Program-made: the position numbers and the translations under genes | In this document: piece after piece, positions 44,923 through 55,698 of the stretch | Numbering within the stretch: the stretch's first letter is position 1 | How the letters are laid out: the number at the start of each line of letters is the position of its first letter | DNA from: Dugong dugon | Lineage: Eukaryota; Chordata; Mammalia; Sirenia; Dugongidae | DNA length: 64,000 nucleotides | Reading direction: 5' to 3' | Assembly (NCBI GenBank): GCA_030035585.1 | Contig: CM057465.1 | Location: forward strand, 4,873,501 to 4,937,500 | Notes under the pieces: generated by a model | Database searches by the model: none | What the model was told of the DNA's origin: nothing | What the model saw: only the letters and a program-made list of their open reading frames with translations

Positions 44923-45500
44923 CTTAGAAGAAAACCAGACTCAGAGAAGAAACTAGTCTATAGGACTAATAGTTGACATGAACCACAGCCTCATCTACTC
45001 TGAGACCAGAACTAGATGGTGCCCGTTCTGATCAGGGTCACAAAAGATGGATCCTGATAGAAGGTGATAAAAATGGGGAACAGAACTCACACTCTTAAAA
45101 AGCCCAGACTTACTGGACCAGTTGAGACTGGGGGACTCCCCGAGACTATCATCCTGAGATACTCCATAAACCTTGAACCAAAACTACCCCCAGGTCACCT
45201 TTTAGCTAACTAACAGAATGGCACATAAAATAAAGAATACTACCAATGAGTGCTGCGCACTTTTAAAAAATCATATGAGACCAAATGGTCAACAATTACT
45301 CTAAAGCAAAGATGAAAGGGGTAAGGGGACAGGGAAACCAGATGACTGGAAGCGAAACATCCAGAAGGAAATGAATGAGAACGTTGACACCCTGTGAAAA
45401 AATGTAAGCAACGTCACTGAGCAATCTGTGTAGTAACTGTTAAATGGGAACCTAACTTGCTGTGTAACTTTCACCGAAAACACAAAATATTATTTAAAAA
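44923..45500 (+). mobile_element. Elephant-type L1 3' UTR
   Basis: 'aaaactacccccaggtcacc', 'acagaatggcacataaaata', 'gggacagggaaaccagatga' and 'tgctgtgtaactttcaccga', with an A-rich end ('atttaaaaagaaaacaaaag') at about 45,489-45,511. Confidence 0.85.
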
Positions 45501-47880
45501 GAAAACAAAAGCCACCAGCAGCTTTCTGACTCCCCGGGGACACACCTCAGCCAGAGCGCTAAGGCCCCTGGCCCCTGGCTGGGCCTCTGCCCGGCCTCCC
45601 ACCTCCCCATCCAGGGGCACTCAGGTTCAGACGTCCAAACCAGGCCACTTTCCCAAATACTCTCACGTCTTTGTCCATGAGGTCCCCCTCTGCCCTGGCA
45701 CGCCCTGCCCAGGCCCAGGTGGAGGTGGTGGCTCAGGACAGGGAAGGTACGAAGTCCTGTCTTCTGCTGTGACCCATCCTGCCTGAGGCCCACCCCACCC
45801 CCACCCCAGCCAGAAGCCCAGGGGACTCGTTGGCTCACTCATCTGTGTTTCCAGGCATGTCAAGCACACAGCACCAGCTCCAGCCCTGCGCTCCGCTCTT
45901 GTTACCTGCCCCAGATCCGGCTGGCCACGATGCCAAAGCCTCTGCTTTCCGTACCTTGCCTGGCAGAGGCGTGTGCCACGTGTTAACTGTATAAAATAAT
46001 CCAACATAATTTTCACTGTAAATACAAGGGTTCCTCCAGCTCATGAAAATGGAGGGGACGACTGAAAGCTAAAATCAAAATACAGTCTCTCTGTGTCGGA
46101 AAAAAGGCAACCACAGGAGCCAAAGCAAATCTGAAAGCTCACTGAAAGTTCACTATAAATTAAATCCTGCATACTAAAAATCAAAAAAATGACTTTGCTA
46201 TAGAGATTTTATACTTTAATATTTGGTCTAGGTAATGGGGAAGGAATTTCCAAGCACAGAAAGCCCAAACCCAGAAAAGCTTTAATGACTTCTGATAGAA
46301 CTGGCACCCAGAAGGAAATTCATGTCTTACTAACTCAATAGACAGCTCATTGACGAAATAACCGTGCACTTTAGTGAGGTATTTAATGGACTGATCTAGA
46401 AGACCGGAAAGGAAAGGGACAAGCAAATGAAACGCAGTGGCCTGCGCACAGAAGCGCCACGGACTGCCGGGAGAAGAACTGTGGACAATGGGCAGGGTAG
46501 GCCACATGAATCACCCTGGACAGCTCTGGACATCGCAGAATGTATCGATAACGGGAAGAAGCCACACACACCAGGAGGACAGACTGCAGAAATGCAAAAT
46601 GACAAGGGCCAAAAAAATGTAAAATGGCTTGGGCAGAACGGAAGCAAGATAAATGCTAAGAGAAAGTCGAGACAGGAAGCTTAAATTTGCAGGACTGGGA
46701 ATCATTTCCGAGTCCACTGAAGGGTAGTTCCTAAATCTGACAACAACTGCAATGATCCAAGGATCAATAAATGCATTCCAAAGTACTGAGCTACCCGGCT
46801 GCCTCTTTAAAATCTCAAACCCGTTCTAGGTGAACACTTGAGCCTTCTGCAAACTGCTCACGTCGGCACTCCCTGAAAAGCACTTCCCAGGACCCCAGGG
46901 AGCCACCAAAGCCACATGGCACCCCAGAGAGGCAGCACAGAGCGACTCTAAGGAGGGGTGGGTGGCTCCAAGGAGGGGTGGGCAGCTCGATGCGCCATTC
47001 CCAACATGAGATGCAGGTATGGGAGCCCCAGAGCTGATGCCTCTCAGATGGTAGTTCCCCACTTGGACGGTTTTGATCCCCACGATTCATGAACATCCCT
47101 GAGCTGACTCAGCAAGCCAGCTCCAAACAGCCTCATTCTGCCTGTGCGCTATGACACGGGTATGCAGAGGAGAAAGGACTGGCGTGGGAGAAGGGGCAGG
47201 AGGTGGGCACCGCTGGGGGCACGCTGGCCGGGGCCTTGCACCTGCACTTCCATCAGACCCACAGATGGCACGAGGGAGTTTCAAACAGCAGTTCAAAGCA
47301 CAACTAATTCCCTTGCTGCTGAATTTCAAAGTGTCACCCACTTGCTGCCACTTCCTGCCGTACAGCAGGGTTATCACAGAGGAACAGAACCAGATTAGCC
47401 TCCCCAAAGCACAGCTCTGATCACCCACTCCCCTCCCAAAAACCTTCTGCATCTCTCAACTACCCACAGAACAAAGTCACAGGGCTGGAGACTCCCGGCC
47501 CTCTGCTGCCATCTGCACCGATGCCTTGATTTTCCCGATAAGGACACTGAGACCAAAGAAAGGTTAGGTGGCTTGAGGGTCCACAGGTGGCCGAGTGGCA
47601 TCTGAGCCCCGGGTCTCAGTCCCCGTTCTTCTCCAGTGCTCTCAGCACACCCAACGCCTTAACCGGGCAGGTCAGCCTTCTGCGCTCTTCCTGCCCCAGC
47701 TTTCTTCCCAGAACCGTCCTTCCTGCAGCACAGCCGACTGGACACCTGCTCCTCAGGCACCTGGCTCCAGGCAGGCTCCACCGGCTAGGGGCCTGGAGGC
47801 AGTCACTGACCCGCGGGAAATCTCCAAGGACGCTAACTGCGGGGGGTACTGCGTGCAACCTGCTCAGCGCAAGGAACTGC
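45501..47880. other. Repeat-poor non-coding sequence
   Basis: About 2.4 kb in which I recognise no transposon except possible old L1-like AT-rich sequence at 46,050-46,420. Open frames of about 100-120 codons occur on both strands, mostly opposed to each other. The sequence around 46,935-46,990 has a short 'aaggaggggtggg' duplication. No exon can be supported. Confidence 0.4.
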
Positions 47881-47881
47881 A

Positions 47882-48160
47882 CTTGTTGCTGCTGCTGGTG
47901 TAGCTATTGTTGCTGATGTCACCGCTGCTGTAGTTGCTGCTGCACTGTGGTTGTAACTATTGCTGTCACTGGTGCTGTCCTTACTGCTGCTGCTGTTACA
48001 GCTCACCATGGTCTTCACTGCTGCTGTAGCTGCTGCTGTTGTTGTAACCATTGTTGCTGCTGCCGTTACAGCTCACCGTGGTCTTCACTGCTGCTGTAGC
48101 TGCTGCTGTTGTTGTAACTGTTGTTGCTGCTGCCGTTACAGCTCCAGTGGCTACTGCTGC
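47882..48160. repeat. GCT/GTT triplet-derived array with 70-bp higher-order unit
   Basis: A run of imperfect gct/gtt/gta triplets. In its second half a 70-bp unit that begins 'gttacagctcacc' recurs at 47,995, 48,065 and 48,135 (last copy partial). The unit contains 'ggtcttcactgctgctgtag'. Since 70 is not a multiple of three, the triplet phase shifts at each unit, giving Leu/Ala/Cys homopolymer-like frames that are not genes. Confidence 0.93.
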
Positions 48161-48619
48161 CCACCTCAGACGGTGACCACCATTTACCTCGGATGGTGAC
48201 CATGGCGTCAGCACCAACAGGCACTCCAGAGGGTCAACCCAGGGAGAGCGGCTCTCAGGAATCTACTCCCCAGCTAGCCCAAGGGAGGGCACGGCATCCG
48301 TGGACCACAAACCCCTCCCACAGGAGAACTCTGTGCTGCCCACAGGGCAACCGGTGCCTCTGCCATTGTCTTGGATGTCCTGGTACAAACTACAAGTGTC
48401 TCAGCTGCCACAGGACTCACCTGAGGACAAGAGACACAGATCCGACGGATCGTACGTTCCAGGAGGTAGTTCCTTAACGTGAAAATCCACACACACTAAA
48501 CATCACCTGTCCTCAGGCTCTCCTGTATACGTAGTTTAAGTGACAAAAAGGGTGCGTGACACTAGTACACCTCCAGCAGCGTTTAAAAAGGGATGGGGGA
48601 GAATATACATGATATACAA
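48161..48619. other. Non-coding sequence, nothing recognised
   Basis: Contains a small duplication 'ctcagacggtgaccac' / 'ctcggatggtgaccat' at about 48,166-48,201. Otherwise unique. Confidence 0.4.
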
Positions 48620-48828
48620 AATGCATCTGCCATGGAGTCAACTCTGACACACAGCAACCCTACATGTGTCAGAGGAGAACTGTGCTCCAGGGTTTTCAGA
48701 GGCTGGTTTTTCAGAAGTAGGTCATCAGGCCATTCTTCCGAGATGCCTCCGGTGGGACTGGAACCTACAGCTTTTTGCTCAGCAGCCAAGCACGCTGGCC
48801 ATTGGCAACACCCAGAGACTCCATGTGA
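48620..48828 (-). mobile_element. AfroSINE, long variant
   Basis: Reverse complement: 'tgccatggagtcaactctga', 'agaggagaactgtgctccag', 'gtaggtcatcaggccattct' and 'ggcaacacccagagactcc'. Confidence 0.9.
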
Positions 48829-48832
48829 TTTA

Positions 48833-48952
48833 TACACACACCTACATACGTGTTTATGCACACACCTATATACACGTTTACGCACACACCTATATACGTG
48901 TTTACATGCACACCTATATACACGTTTATGCACACACCTATATATACTTACT
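48833..48952. repeat. Minisatellite, about 27-bp unit, 4 copies
   Basis: Units of the form 'cacacctatatacacgttta' plus 'tgca' alternate between 'gtacgtg' and 'tacacg' versions over 48,835-48,950. Probably grew from a CA/TA-rich seed next to the SINE. Confidence 0.88.
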
Positions 48953-49527
48953 TGATTTTGTGAAGAACATTCCGAAAGGAGACAAAGAACAGTAGAGCAT
49001 CTGCTGGATTGGGGTGGAAGGGGGATTTATTTGTCATTGCATAAACCCTCAGGGAGCACCTGAATTTTTTTAACATTGCACAACGTAGCTTTTTCAATCA
49101 CAAAAGAAATAGTAAACAAAAAAATAAGTATTACCAGTTCCTAAACTTTAAGTGGCAAGCCCTTGTGTATTCTTACCCCTCCTCCCCAACCAAAATATCG
49201 ATGAACAGCTTCTGTCAGGATAGTTTATGTTACATATTTTGGATACTGTTAAATATGTCTAGATCTTGATTAAGTATATAAATTAAATGTTGATTTAGAC
49301 AGATATACAATTTTAATAACAATTTTAAGATCATTTTCAAAACATTTTACAGCCATTAACAATGATGGTTATGAAGACCGTAGCAACATGGAAAAGGCTT
49401 ATAACATAATATGAAGTGAAAACAATGAGTAACAAATTGCATCTATACTCTCACTGCCTTATGAAGAAGAGGGGAGAATACACAGGAAAAGGTGGTGACG
49501 ATGAGGCAGCAGCTATCACTAAGGGCC
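48953..49527 (+). other. AT-rich sequence with old L1 fragment
   Basis: 'ttttacagccattaacaatg' and 'aacataatatgaagtgaaaa' at 49,345-49,445 look like an old L1 3' fragment. The rest is unrecognised. Confidence 0.45.
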
Positions 49528-49896
49528 AACACCTGTCTGTCAGTTTGCCACACTGCGCTGGCTTGTGTGTTACTGTGATGCCGGAAGCGATGCCACTGGC
49601 ATTTCAAATACCAGCAGGGTCACTCACAGTGAACAGGTTTCAGTGGAGCTTCCAGACAAGACAGACTAGGAAGAAAGGCCTGGTGATCTACTTCAGAAAA
49701 TTAGCCAGTGAAAACCGTATGGATCACAACAGAATACTGTCCGAGATAGTGCTAAAAAACGAGCCCCTATCCTGGAAGGCCTCCACAGTGGCCTCCACAG
49801 CGGACACAAGCACACCAACGATCCTGAAGACGGCCCAGGGCCTTTCTGCTGTACACGGGGTCACCATGAGTCAGAGCTGACGGCAGCAAACAACCA
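49528..49896 (+). mobile_element. Internally deleted RTE-derived non-autonomous element
   Basis: 5' part 'acctgtctgtcagtttgcca', 'tttcaaataccagcagggtc', 'cagtggagcttccagacaag', then 3' part 'acaagcacaccaacgatcct' and 'tcaccatgagtcagagctga', ending (aac)n. No reverse-transcriptase body. The 154-codon frame across it is not a gene. Confidence 0.85.
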
Positions 49897-50135
49897 GTCC
49901 CTGAGGGAAGCCCGCTGCAAGCTGGGCACCAAGCTCACCACTTCTGTGGACCATCTCATTCAGCCTCCAAAACCCCATGAAGGCAAGTACCTCATCCCCA
50001 TGTTACTACAAATGAAGCACTAAAACTCAAAGAAGATTTAAAGCAAAGACATTGCCAAGATTACTCTGCTGGTAAATGGCAAAGCCTGGCCGACCTGACA
50101 CGACCCCAAAGCCCACCTCTCGCTTCCGCACTAGG
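49897..50135 (-). mobile_element. MIR SINE, probably interrupted by the RTE element
   Basis: 'ctgggcaccaagctcaccac', 'ctcattcagcctccaaaacc', 'aagtacctcatccccatgtt' and 'gtaaatggcaaagcctggcc' are MIR in reverse. The upstream 'cagcagctatcactaaggg' at about 49,508 may be its other end. Confidence 0.7.
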
Positions 50136-51608
50136 CTGACCTCCAGGATGCCTTGAGTCGAGGGGGCAGGGTGACTGGCAGGTATGTTTTCTCAATTTTC
50201 TACAATGGGGTTACTCTTAACTTCTACAACCTAAACCAAACACATGGGTAATATTTTGGGTTAAAAAAAAAATATGTGAAAAAAAGATATCCTGTTTTCT
50301 TAGAATATCTTATCCTAAGAAGAACTATATTCTATTTTTAAGTATTTTAAACAAACTTGAACTTTTTCCCTCTAGGACTGATCTGAAAGTCTAAGATTTC
50401 ACCAGAAAGCCTCCATGGTTTATAGTAATATTTTAAGAGCTGGCTAAAAACCAAAGCCATACCTGGCAACGTTTCACCCCACACGATAAATCCAGGATAA
50501 AGATGAGATTCTTCGCCTCCCTACACAAAACCCGTTGTTTTCTTTATTCTTAGTAACTGACTTGACGTTTCTATAACTTCCCGTATCAGAGACGGTCGTA
50601 ACGCCAAGCTGAATGGTTTCCCTCCCCCATCCCTCGCATTTCCATTCATGAGAAACTTCTTTCTGTTTGCTTATTTTAATCATCTATGAGTCAATCCTGT
50701 ATCAAATTTCTGAAAGTGGATTTTTCACGCTCTACTTAAGTGAGCAAAGCAGCGTGTACGATACAAGAACACTGATCGGAAATCAAGACTGTCCACCTTT
50801 GAGCCTCAGGTCCCTCGTCAGCCAGGGTCCACACCGACCAAGCAAGATGACTGATGGGAAAGGCTTCACGAACTCACGCGACCTCCCTGTAAAGGGCCGG
50901 ACGGTGCAGCGCGTGGCCAGGGAGCGCAAGGGTATCACATAGAACTGCTTTATCGTACACACGCACACAGACACAGACACACGCACACACTGTGCACGCA
51001 CGCGTGCAGTGGAGTTTGTCTTCCTTTAACACTCTGAAACATAAAAACCCGCAGTACCTCACCCACAGCTCAGATGGAGGCAGCATGTGGCCCTCAGAGC
51101 TGTGCATGACAGATGTCCTCAGCAAAGAGTCCAGATCACCAACAAGTCCCTTGTACGAGATAATCTGGAGAAGACACAGACGAGCAGGCAGCAGCAATGA
51201 CAGGACACTTCCCAGGACGTCCCCGCATACCCTCCCTGCCAGCTTTCCACAGAATACGACGTCCACAGATTACAATGTCACAATGTCAACAGACTACAAC
51301 GTCGAGCTTAGCATGTGACCACAGTCACTGGACCCCACTAAGTGACAAAGTCAACCACATGGTGGACCCAGTCCCACCAGCCATGTCTGCAGCACAGGGT
51401 GGAGCAGGTCTCTGTGCTGGCCTTCGCAGCTCCTATTTCTGTTGGGTGCTGGCCAGGCGGTCATCGGGACATGCCCTGTGCCTCCCCCAGAACCCTGAGA
51501 GTGTTCTTCCTCAGACATCTGCTCTCACGTACGTTAGTGTAACGTGTACCCACCTTCCATATCCAAGTCCCCACTACTCATCAGTCTTCATTTGCCGTTC
51601 CATCACAC
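50136..51608. other. Non-coding sequence, nothing firm
   Basis: A CA-rich patch lies at 50,957-50,992. A 268-codon open frame (51,197-52,003, plus) has no recognisable domain and crosses a 75-bp tandem duplication, so I do not call it. Confidence 0.4.
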
Positions 51609-51609
51609 A

Positions 51610-51760
51610 GGCCACCTCATGCCATCAGGGCAGTTCCAGAGCGAGGGGTCCAGGCCCTGAGAACATGAGGGTCCTACAAGCCCAGGCCACCCCACGCCAT
51701 CAGGGCAGTTCCAGAGCGAGGGGTCTAGGCCCTGAGAACGTGAGGGTCCTACGAGCATAC
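51610..51760. repeat. 75-bp tandem duplication, 2 copies
   Basis: 'gccacctcatgccatcaggg' at 51,611 is repeated as 'gccaccccacgccatcaggg' at 51,686 with only a handful of differences over 75 bp. The length is a multiple of three, so frames on both strands continue. Confidence 0.93.
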
Positions 51761-52514
51761 CCCACCATTGCACACACAAGTGCGATGTCCCTCCTGGGGA
51801 AGGAGGACGACAAAGGGCAGGGATTGGAGCAACAAAACCCAAAATGGCACCCAGAGACCTCTGCTTTTCTTTTCCACGGTCTTGCTTTTCATCTTCAACA
51901 CAGTCAACTTTCTTTCCTACTTGTGAGCTCTCTGAGCCTCCTGGAGTCAACAGGCCAGGCAGCACGGAAGGAACTGGAACAGGGGAAACGTGGGTGGCTC
52001 TAGCCCCCAGCATGTTCCTCTAGGAAAGTATTTAAACAGAACCTTCCAGAAAGAAGAAGTCCCAGAGTGGGCAAAACCTGTCTCCTGGGAAAACAGAATG
52101 ACATGTGACAAGGTCCCAGAGGAGGACAACGGGGCAATGGGCAGTCACCGTGCTCTGGAACCTCTCCAGGTTCCTCCCTGCCTGTTCTTCTTGGGCCTAA
52201 GCCAAGGCCAGCCTCTGTCCCTTCCCCAGCCATCAGTCATGGCCCTGCCACCACCATCTTTTGAATGCAGAGGCCAGTTCCTGCCCAAGGTGGCAGTAGC
52301 ACAGAGGCCACCAGGCCAGGCCCTAGCAGGGTGGACAGCCAGGAGGATGGGCAGGGGATCAGGAGAATCCTAAAGGCAGCAGTGGGCACAGAGCCACCTC
52401 ACAGAAGGCCAGACAAGCAGCTCCGTGATCAGAGGGCAGGACCAGGGCTGGCAGGCTCCCTTGCAAGTTCAGGACACCACACTCTCCACTCAGCCTGACA
52501 GACCTTCGTCTGGC
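51761..52514. other. Non-coding sequence, nothing recognised
   Basis: Open frames in several registers without domains. Confidence 0.4.
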
Positions 52515-53360
52515 AGCTCAGCATGAGGGCCCAAATTGTGGGCTCCAGGACCAGTCGGCCTGCATTCAACTCCCACGCCTGCCACCTACTAATTATGTAT
52601 CCTCGGACAAAATACTTAACCTGTCTAGATCTCAGTAAAATGTATTAACAGACTGTATGGATTAATAATAGGATGAGCCTCATGTGAAGGTAGACGAACA
52701 GACTTGGAATTCCTTAGAACAATTCCTGTCTTGGTTATCTAGTTATCGAGGGCTGCTATAACAAATACCACAAGTGGATGGCTTTAACAAAGAGAAATTT
52801 ATTCTCTCACAGACAAGTAGGCTAGAAGTCCGAATTCACGATGCCAGCCCCAGGGGAAGGCTTTCTCTCTCTGTCGGCTTTGGAGGAAGGTCCTTGTCAT
52901 CAATCTTCCCCTGGTCTAGGAGCTTCTCCACACAGGAACCCCAGGTCCAAAGGATGCGCTCTGCTCCTGGTGTTTCTTTCTTGGTGGTATGAGGTCCCCA
53001 GCTCTCTGCTCACTTCCCTTTCCTTTTATCTCTTGAGACATAAAAGGTGCTGCAGGCCACACCCCAGGGAAACTCCCTTTACATTGGATCAGGGATGTGA
53101 CCTGAGCAAGGATGTTACATCCCACCTTAATCCTCTTTAATATAATCCAATCTTGCCTCATCAACCACAGGCAGAGATTAGGATTTACAACCCACAGGGA
53201 AATCATATCAGATTACAAAACGGTAGACAGTCATACAATACTGGGAATCGTGACTTAGCCAAGTTGACAGACATTTCTGGAGGACACAATTCAATCCATG
53301 ACAGTCCCCGACACATAGTAAGCACTCAATAGAAGTTAGCTATCATTACTATCCTGTCAC
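52515..53360 (+). mobile_element. MIR SINE split by a MaLR LTR
   Basis: The left part (52,515-52,726) has 'aattatgtatcctcggacaa', 'aaatacttaacctgtctaga' and 'ccttagaacaattcc'. The right part (53,304-53,360) continues the MIR consensus with 'gacacatagtaagcactcaa' and 'tagaagttagctatcattac'. The LTR sits exactly at the expected join. Confidence 0.88.
52727..53303 (-). mobile_element. Solo MaLR-like LTR inserted in a MIR
   Basis: 577 bp, TGT to ACA. On the minus strand it starts 'tgtcatggattgaattgtgt' and ends at 'aactaagaca', matching the LTRs of the full element at 61,389-63,727. Flanks ATTCC and GTCCC are a degenerate 5-bp TSD when compared with the MIR consensus at this point. Confidence 0.88.
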
Positions 53361-53810
53361 CTGTCTGTCAGGATGTTGTACTGTGGTGACTGGCGTGTTG
53401 CTGTGATGCTGGTGGCTATGCTGCTGGCATTTCAAATACCAGCAGAGTCACCAATGGTGAACAGGTTTCAGCGGAGCTCCCAAACCAAGACAGACTACAA
53501 GAAGAAAGGCCTGGAGACCTACTTTCAAAATTCAGCCAAGGAAAACCCCATGGACCACAACAAAACACTGTCTGACTCGCTTGCTTTGGACACGTCATCA
53601 GGAAGGATTAATCGCTGAAGATCATCATGTTTGGTGAAGCAGAGGGCTGATGAGGGTGAGGGAGACCTTCAGTGAGATGGATTGGCACAACAGCCGCCAT
53701 GATGGACTCGAACATGCTGGTGATGGTGAGGATGATGCAGGACCAGACAGTGTTTCATTCTGTTGTACGTAAGGTAGCCATGAGTCGGAGCCAACTCAAC
53801 GGCAACTAAC
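53361..53810 (+). mobile_element. Internally deleted RTE element, longer copy
   Basis: The 5' region ('gctggcatttcaaataccag', 'ttcagcggagctcccaaacc') is joined near 53,580 to the ORF2 C-terminal region ('ttggacacgtcatcaggaag', 'cagtgagatggattggcaca'). The tail 'gagtcggagccaactcaacg' and (aac)n follow. Confidence 0.88.
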
Positions 53811-53811
53811 A

Positions 53812-53886
53812 ACATCATCACTATCGTGATCACATCATCACTATCGTGATCACATCATCACTATCGTGATCACATCATCACTGTCC
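53812..53886. repeat. 20-bp tandem repeat, about 3.5 copies
   Basis: Exact 20-bp period with unit containing the palindrome GTGATCAC ('ctatcgtgatcacatcatca'). It follows directly on the RTE (aac) tail and probably grew from it. Confidence 0.95.
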
Positions 53887-54007
53887 TCCTCATCATCATT
53901 TCAACAGTGAATCCCAATTGTTTACCACTTGCTTTCAATTTTCCTTCTGAAAGAAACCCTCTTCCAAGTGCACTGTATAAATCCCTGTCTTGGTACAAGT
54001 GTTCCAG

Positions 54008-54296
54008 CGATGAGAAAGAGATTAGGCACGACTTGTTTTCCCAAACCTATTGTCCTGTTACTGATTGGCTTGTTTACCTGAATTCCTTCTCCCTTGCCCG
54101 AAACTTATTGTTACTCACCCAAAGCCCACTGTTCTGTTATTTGCTTTACTGCTTGCTGTATTGACTATAAAATACACTCCTGGGACTGAAGCCGGGGTTC
54201 GACTCCTCAGAGTGACCCTCCTGGCCCCACTTCTCTGTAAGAGTTGTGGCACTGGTTATTGTCTCTGCCGCCCCGACAACCATTGCCGCTGCGACA
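54008..54296 (+). repeat. 5' LTR of the ERVK-like provirus, 5' truncated
   Basis: Corresponds to about the last 290 bp of the 387-bp 3' LTR, with few differences. The first roughly 98 bp (TGTGGGG onward in the 3' copy) are missing, and the sequence jumps directly from TTCCAG to 'cgatgagaaagag'. The polyadenylation signal reads AATACA (54,171-54,176) instead of AATAAA, which could help read-through. Confidence 0.9.
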
Positions 54297-54344
54297 GATG
54301 GTGCCCCGTGTGAGGAGCTGCGACAGATGGTGCCCTGTGTGACG
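54287..54344 (+). promoter_or_regulatory. Primer-binding site region, duplicated with the LTR end
   Basis: After the LTR terminal GACA comes TGGTGCCCCGTGTGAGGA (54,299-54,316), in the position and general form of a retroviral tRNA primer-binding site. A 29-bp unit 'gctgcgacagatggtgccc' plus the following bases is tandemly repeated, giving a second version at about 54,328. The tRNA cannot be named with certainty; the form recalls lysine-type sites. Confidence 0.6.
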
Positions 54345-54399
54345 GCAGAGCTGTAGACGCCCTCGCACTCAATCCCTTCAGGTGGTGAGTATTGGACGT

Positions 54400-54612
54400 C
54401 CAATTCAGGCTGGGTTTACAGCCCAAGGGCGACGGGGCCTTCCCGGATGGTCTCAATTCAGGCTGGGTTTACAGCCCAAGGGTAACGGGGCCTTCCCAGA
54501 CGCTCTCAATTCAGGCTGGGTTTACAGCCCAAGGGCGACGGGGCCTTCCCAGATGCTCTCAATTCAGGCTGGGTTTACAGCCCAAGGGCGACGGGACTTT
54601 CCCGAGCGCTCT
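54400..54612. repeat. 53-bp tandem repeat in the ERV leader, 4 copies
   Basis: 'caattcaggctgggtttaca' starts at 54,401, 54,454, 54,507 and 54,560 (53-bp spacing exactly). It lies between the primer-binding site and gag. As 53 is not a multiple of three, two plus frames of 106 and 119 codons are artefacts. Confidence 0.97.
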
Positions 54613-54689
54613 CAAGGGATTTCAGGCTGCAGGCCAGGAGTCTTTACTGTCTCTCATTCTCCTTTTTCATTTTCCGGTTCTCCCTCACT

Positions 54690-55698
54690 ATGGGGAATTG
54701 TCTTTCTCCTGAACAGCGTCAACACAAAAGCCAGTTGTTAGGATTGTTAAAGGCCTCTAAGCTTAAGGTGTCAGAAGCTCTTACCCAACTTCTGCTTTTA
54801 ATTGAATCTGCCTGTCCTTGGTATCCCTTGCGGGGAAACCTTGATGTAGAAGCATAGGAACATATTGGTAACATCATTCGTGACATGAACATCCCAGCTT
54901 CAGTTCTTAATTGCTTGGCACCACTGTCGCCTTGCCTTGCAGTCCTTACAGGCAGCTCCTTCGGCTCCCTCCACTAGTAAAGAAAATATTTATGACCCTC
55001 CTCCTTCTGTGCCTCCCGAGGCTGATTCCTCACAACATGAGTCTCTTATGGAGAGATGTTTGCGAGCGGGCCGTGAAAAAGAAGGGTTTTCTGCTTATCC
55101 TGTCACTCAGGGAGCAGGACCACCCCGTCACGACGGCCTTGACTTTCAAGTTTTTAAAGAACTCCGTAAAAGCATGATAGAAAATGGTTTACAGTGTTCC
55201 TTTACAAAAGGAATTGTAGAAGCTATAGGACAAAACCATGAGATGACCCCCTGGGATTGGAACATTTTAATGCTAACAGTCTTAACCCCTGCTCAGTTTA
55301 GTGTATGGAGTCAAGAATACAAGGAACATTGTAACCTTTATGCCATGGACAATCTTAACCATAATATCCCTGTTAGTCTTGACATGTTCCTGGGTGTTGG
55401 GAATCATTCCACTCCCCAGGCCCAGAGTCAGATGAATAACCAAGCATTCAGTCAAGCCTCCGATGCTGCCACCAAAGCCTGGAGTAAAATCCCTGACTCC
55501 AGAACACCCACCGGCTCATTCGCCACTATTCGCCAAGCGGCAAATGAGCCTTACATTGATTTTATCAACCGCCTCCAAACAGCCATTTCCCGACAGGTAG
55601 ATAATCAACAAGCGGCTGAAGTTCTTTGTCTCCAGCTTGCTTATGAAAATGCTAATGCTGACCATCGGGCTGTTTTAGCTCTCTTAAAGGCACATTGA
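54690..55698 (+). pseudogene. Betaretrovirus-like gag (matrix and capsid), broken
   Basis: ATG at 54,690 opens 'MGNCLSPEQRQ', an N-myristoylation-type matrix start, followed by 'LLLLIESACPWYP', the conserved matrix motif of the beta/ERVK group. A stop lies at 54,855-54,857, and a shift to the +1 frame occurs near 54,925. From 54,937 a 253-codon frame stays open through the capsid. It contains 'TPWDWN' and the major homology region 'IRQAANEPYIDFINRL' (about 55,528-55,575), then 'QLAYENANADHR', and stops at 55,698 just where nucleocapsid should begin. No Cys-His zinc knuckles, protease or pol follow: the 3' join is a large internal deletion. Gag normally builds the viral particle; this copy cannot. 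Confidence 0.92.

Noticed and set aside
51197..52003. 268-codon plus-strand open frame
   Set aside because: It crosses a 75-bp tandem duplication divisible by three, has no domain and is opposed by an antisense frame. No splice or transcript evidence.
53907..54164. Host small ORF duplicated at 56,096-56,326
   Set aside because: The shared peptide is the translation of LTR sequence present in both LTRs of the provirus.
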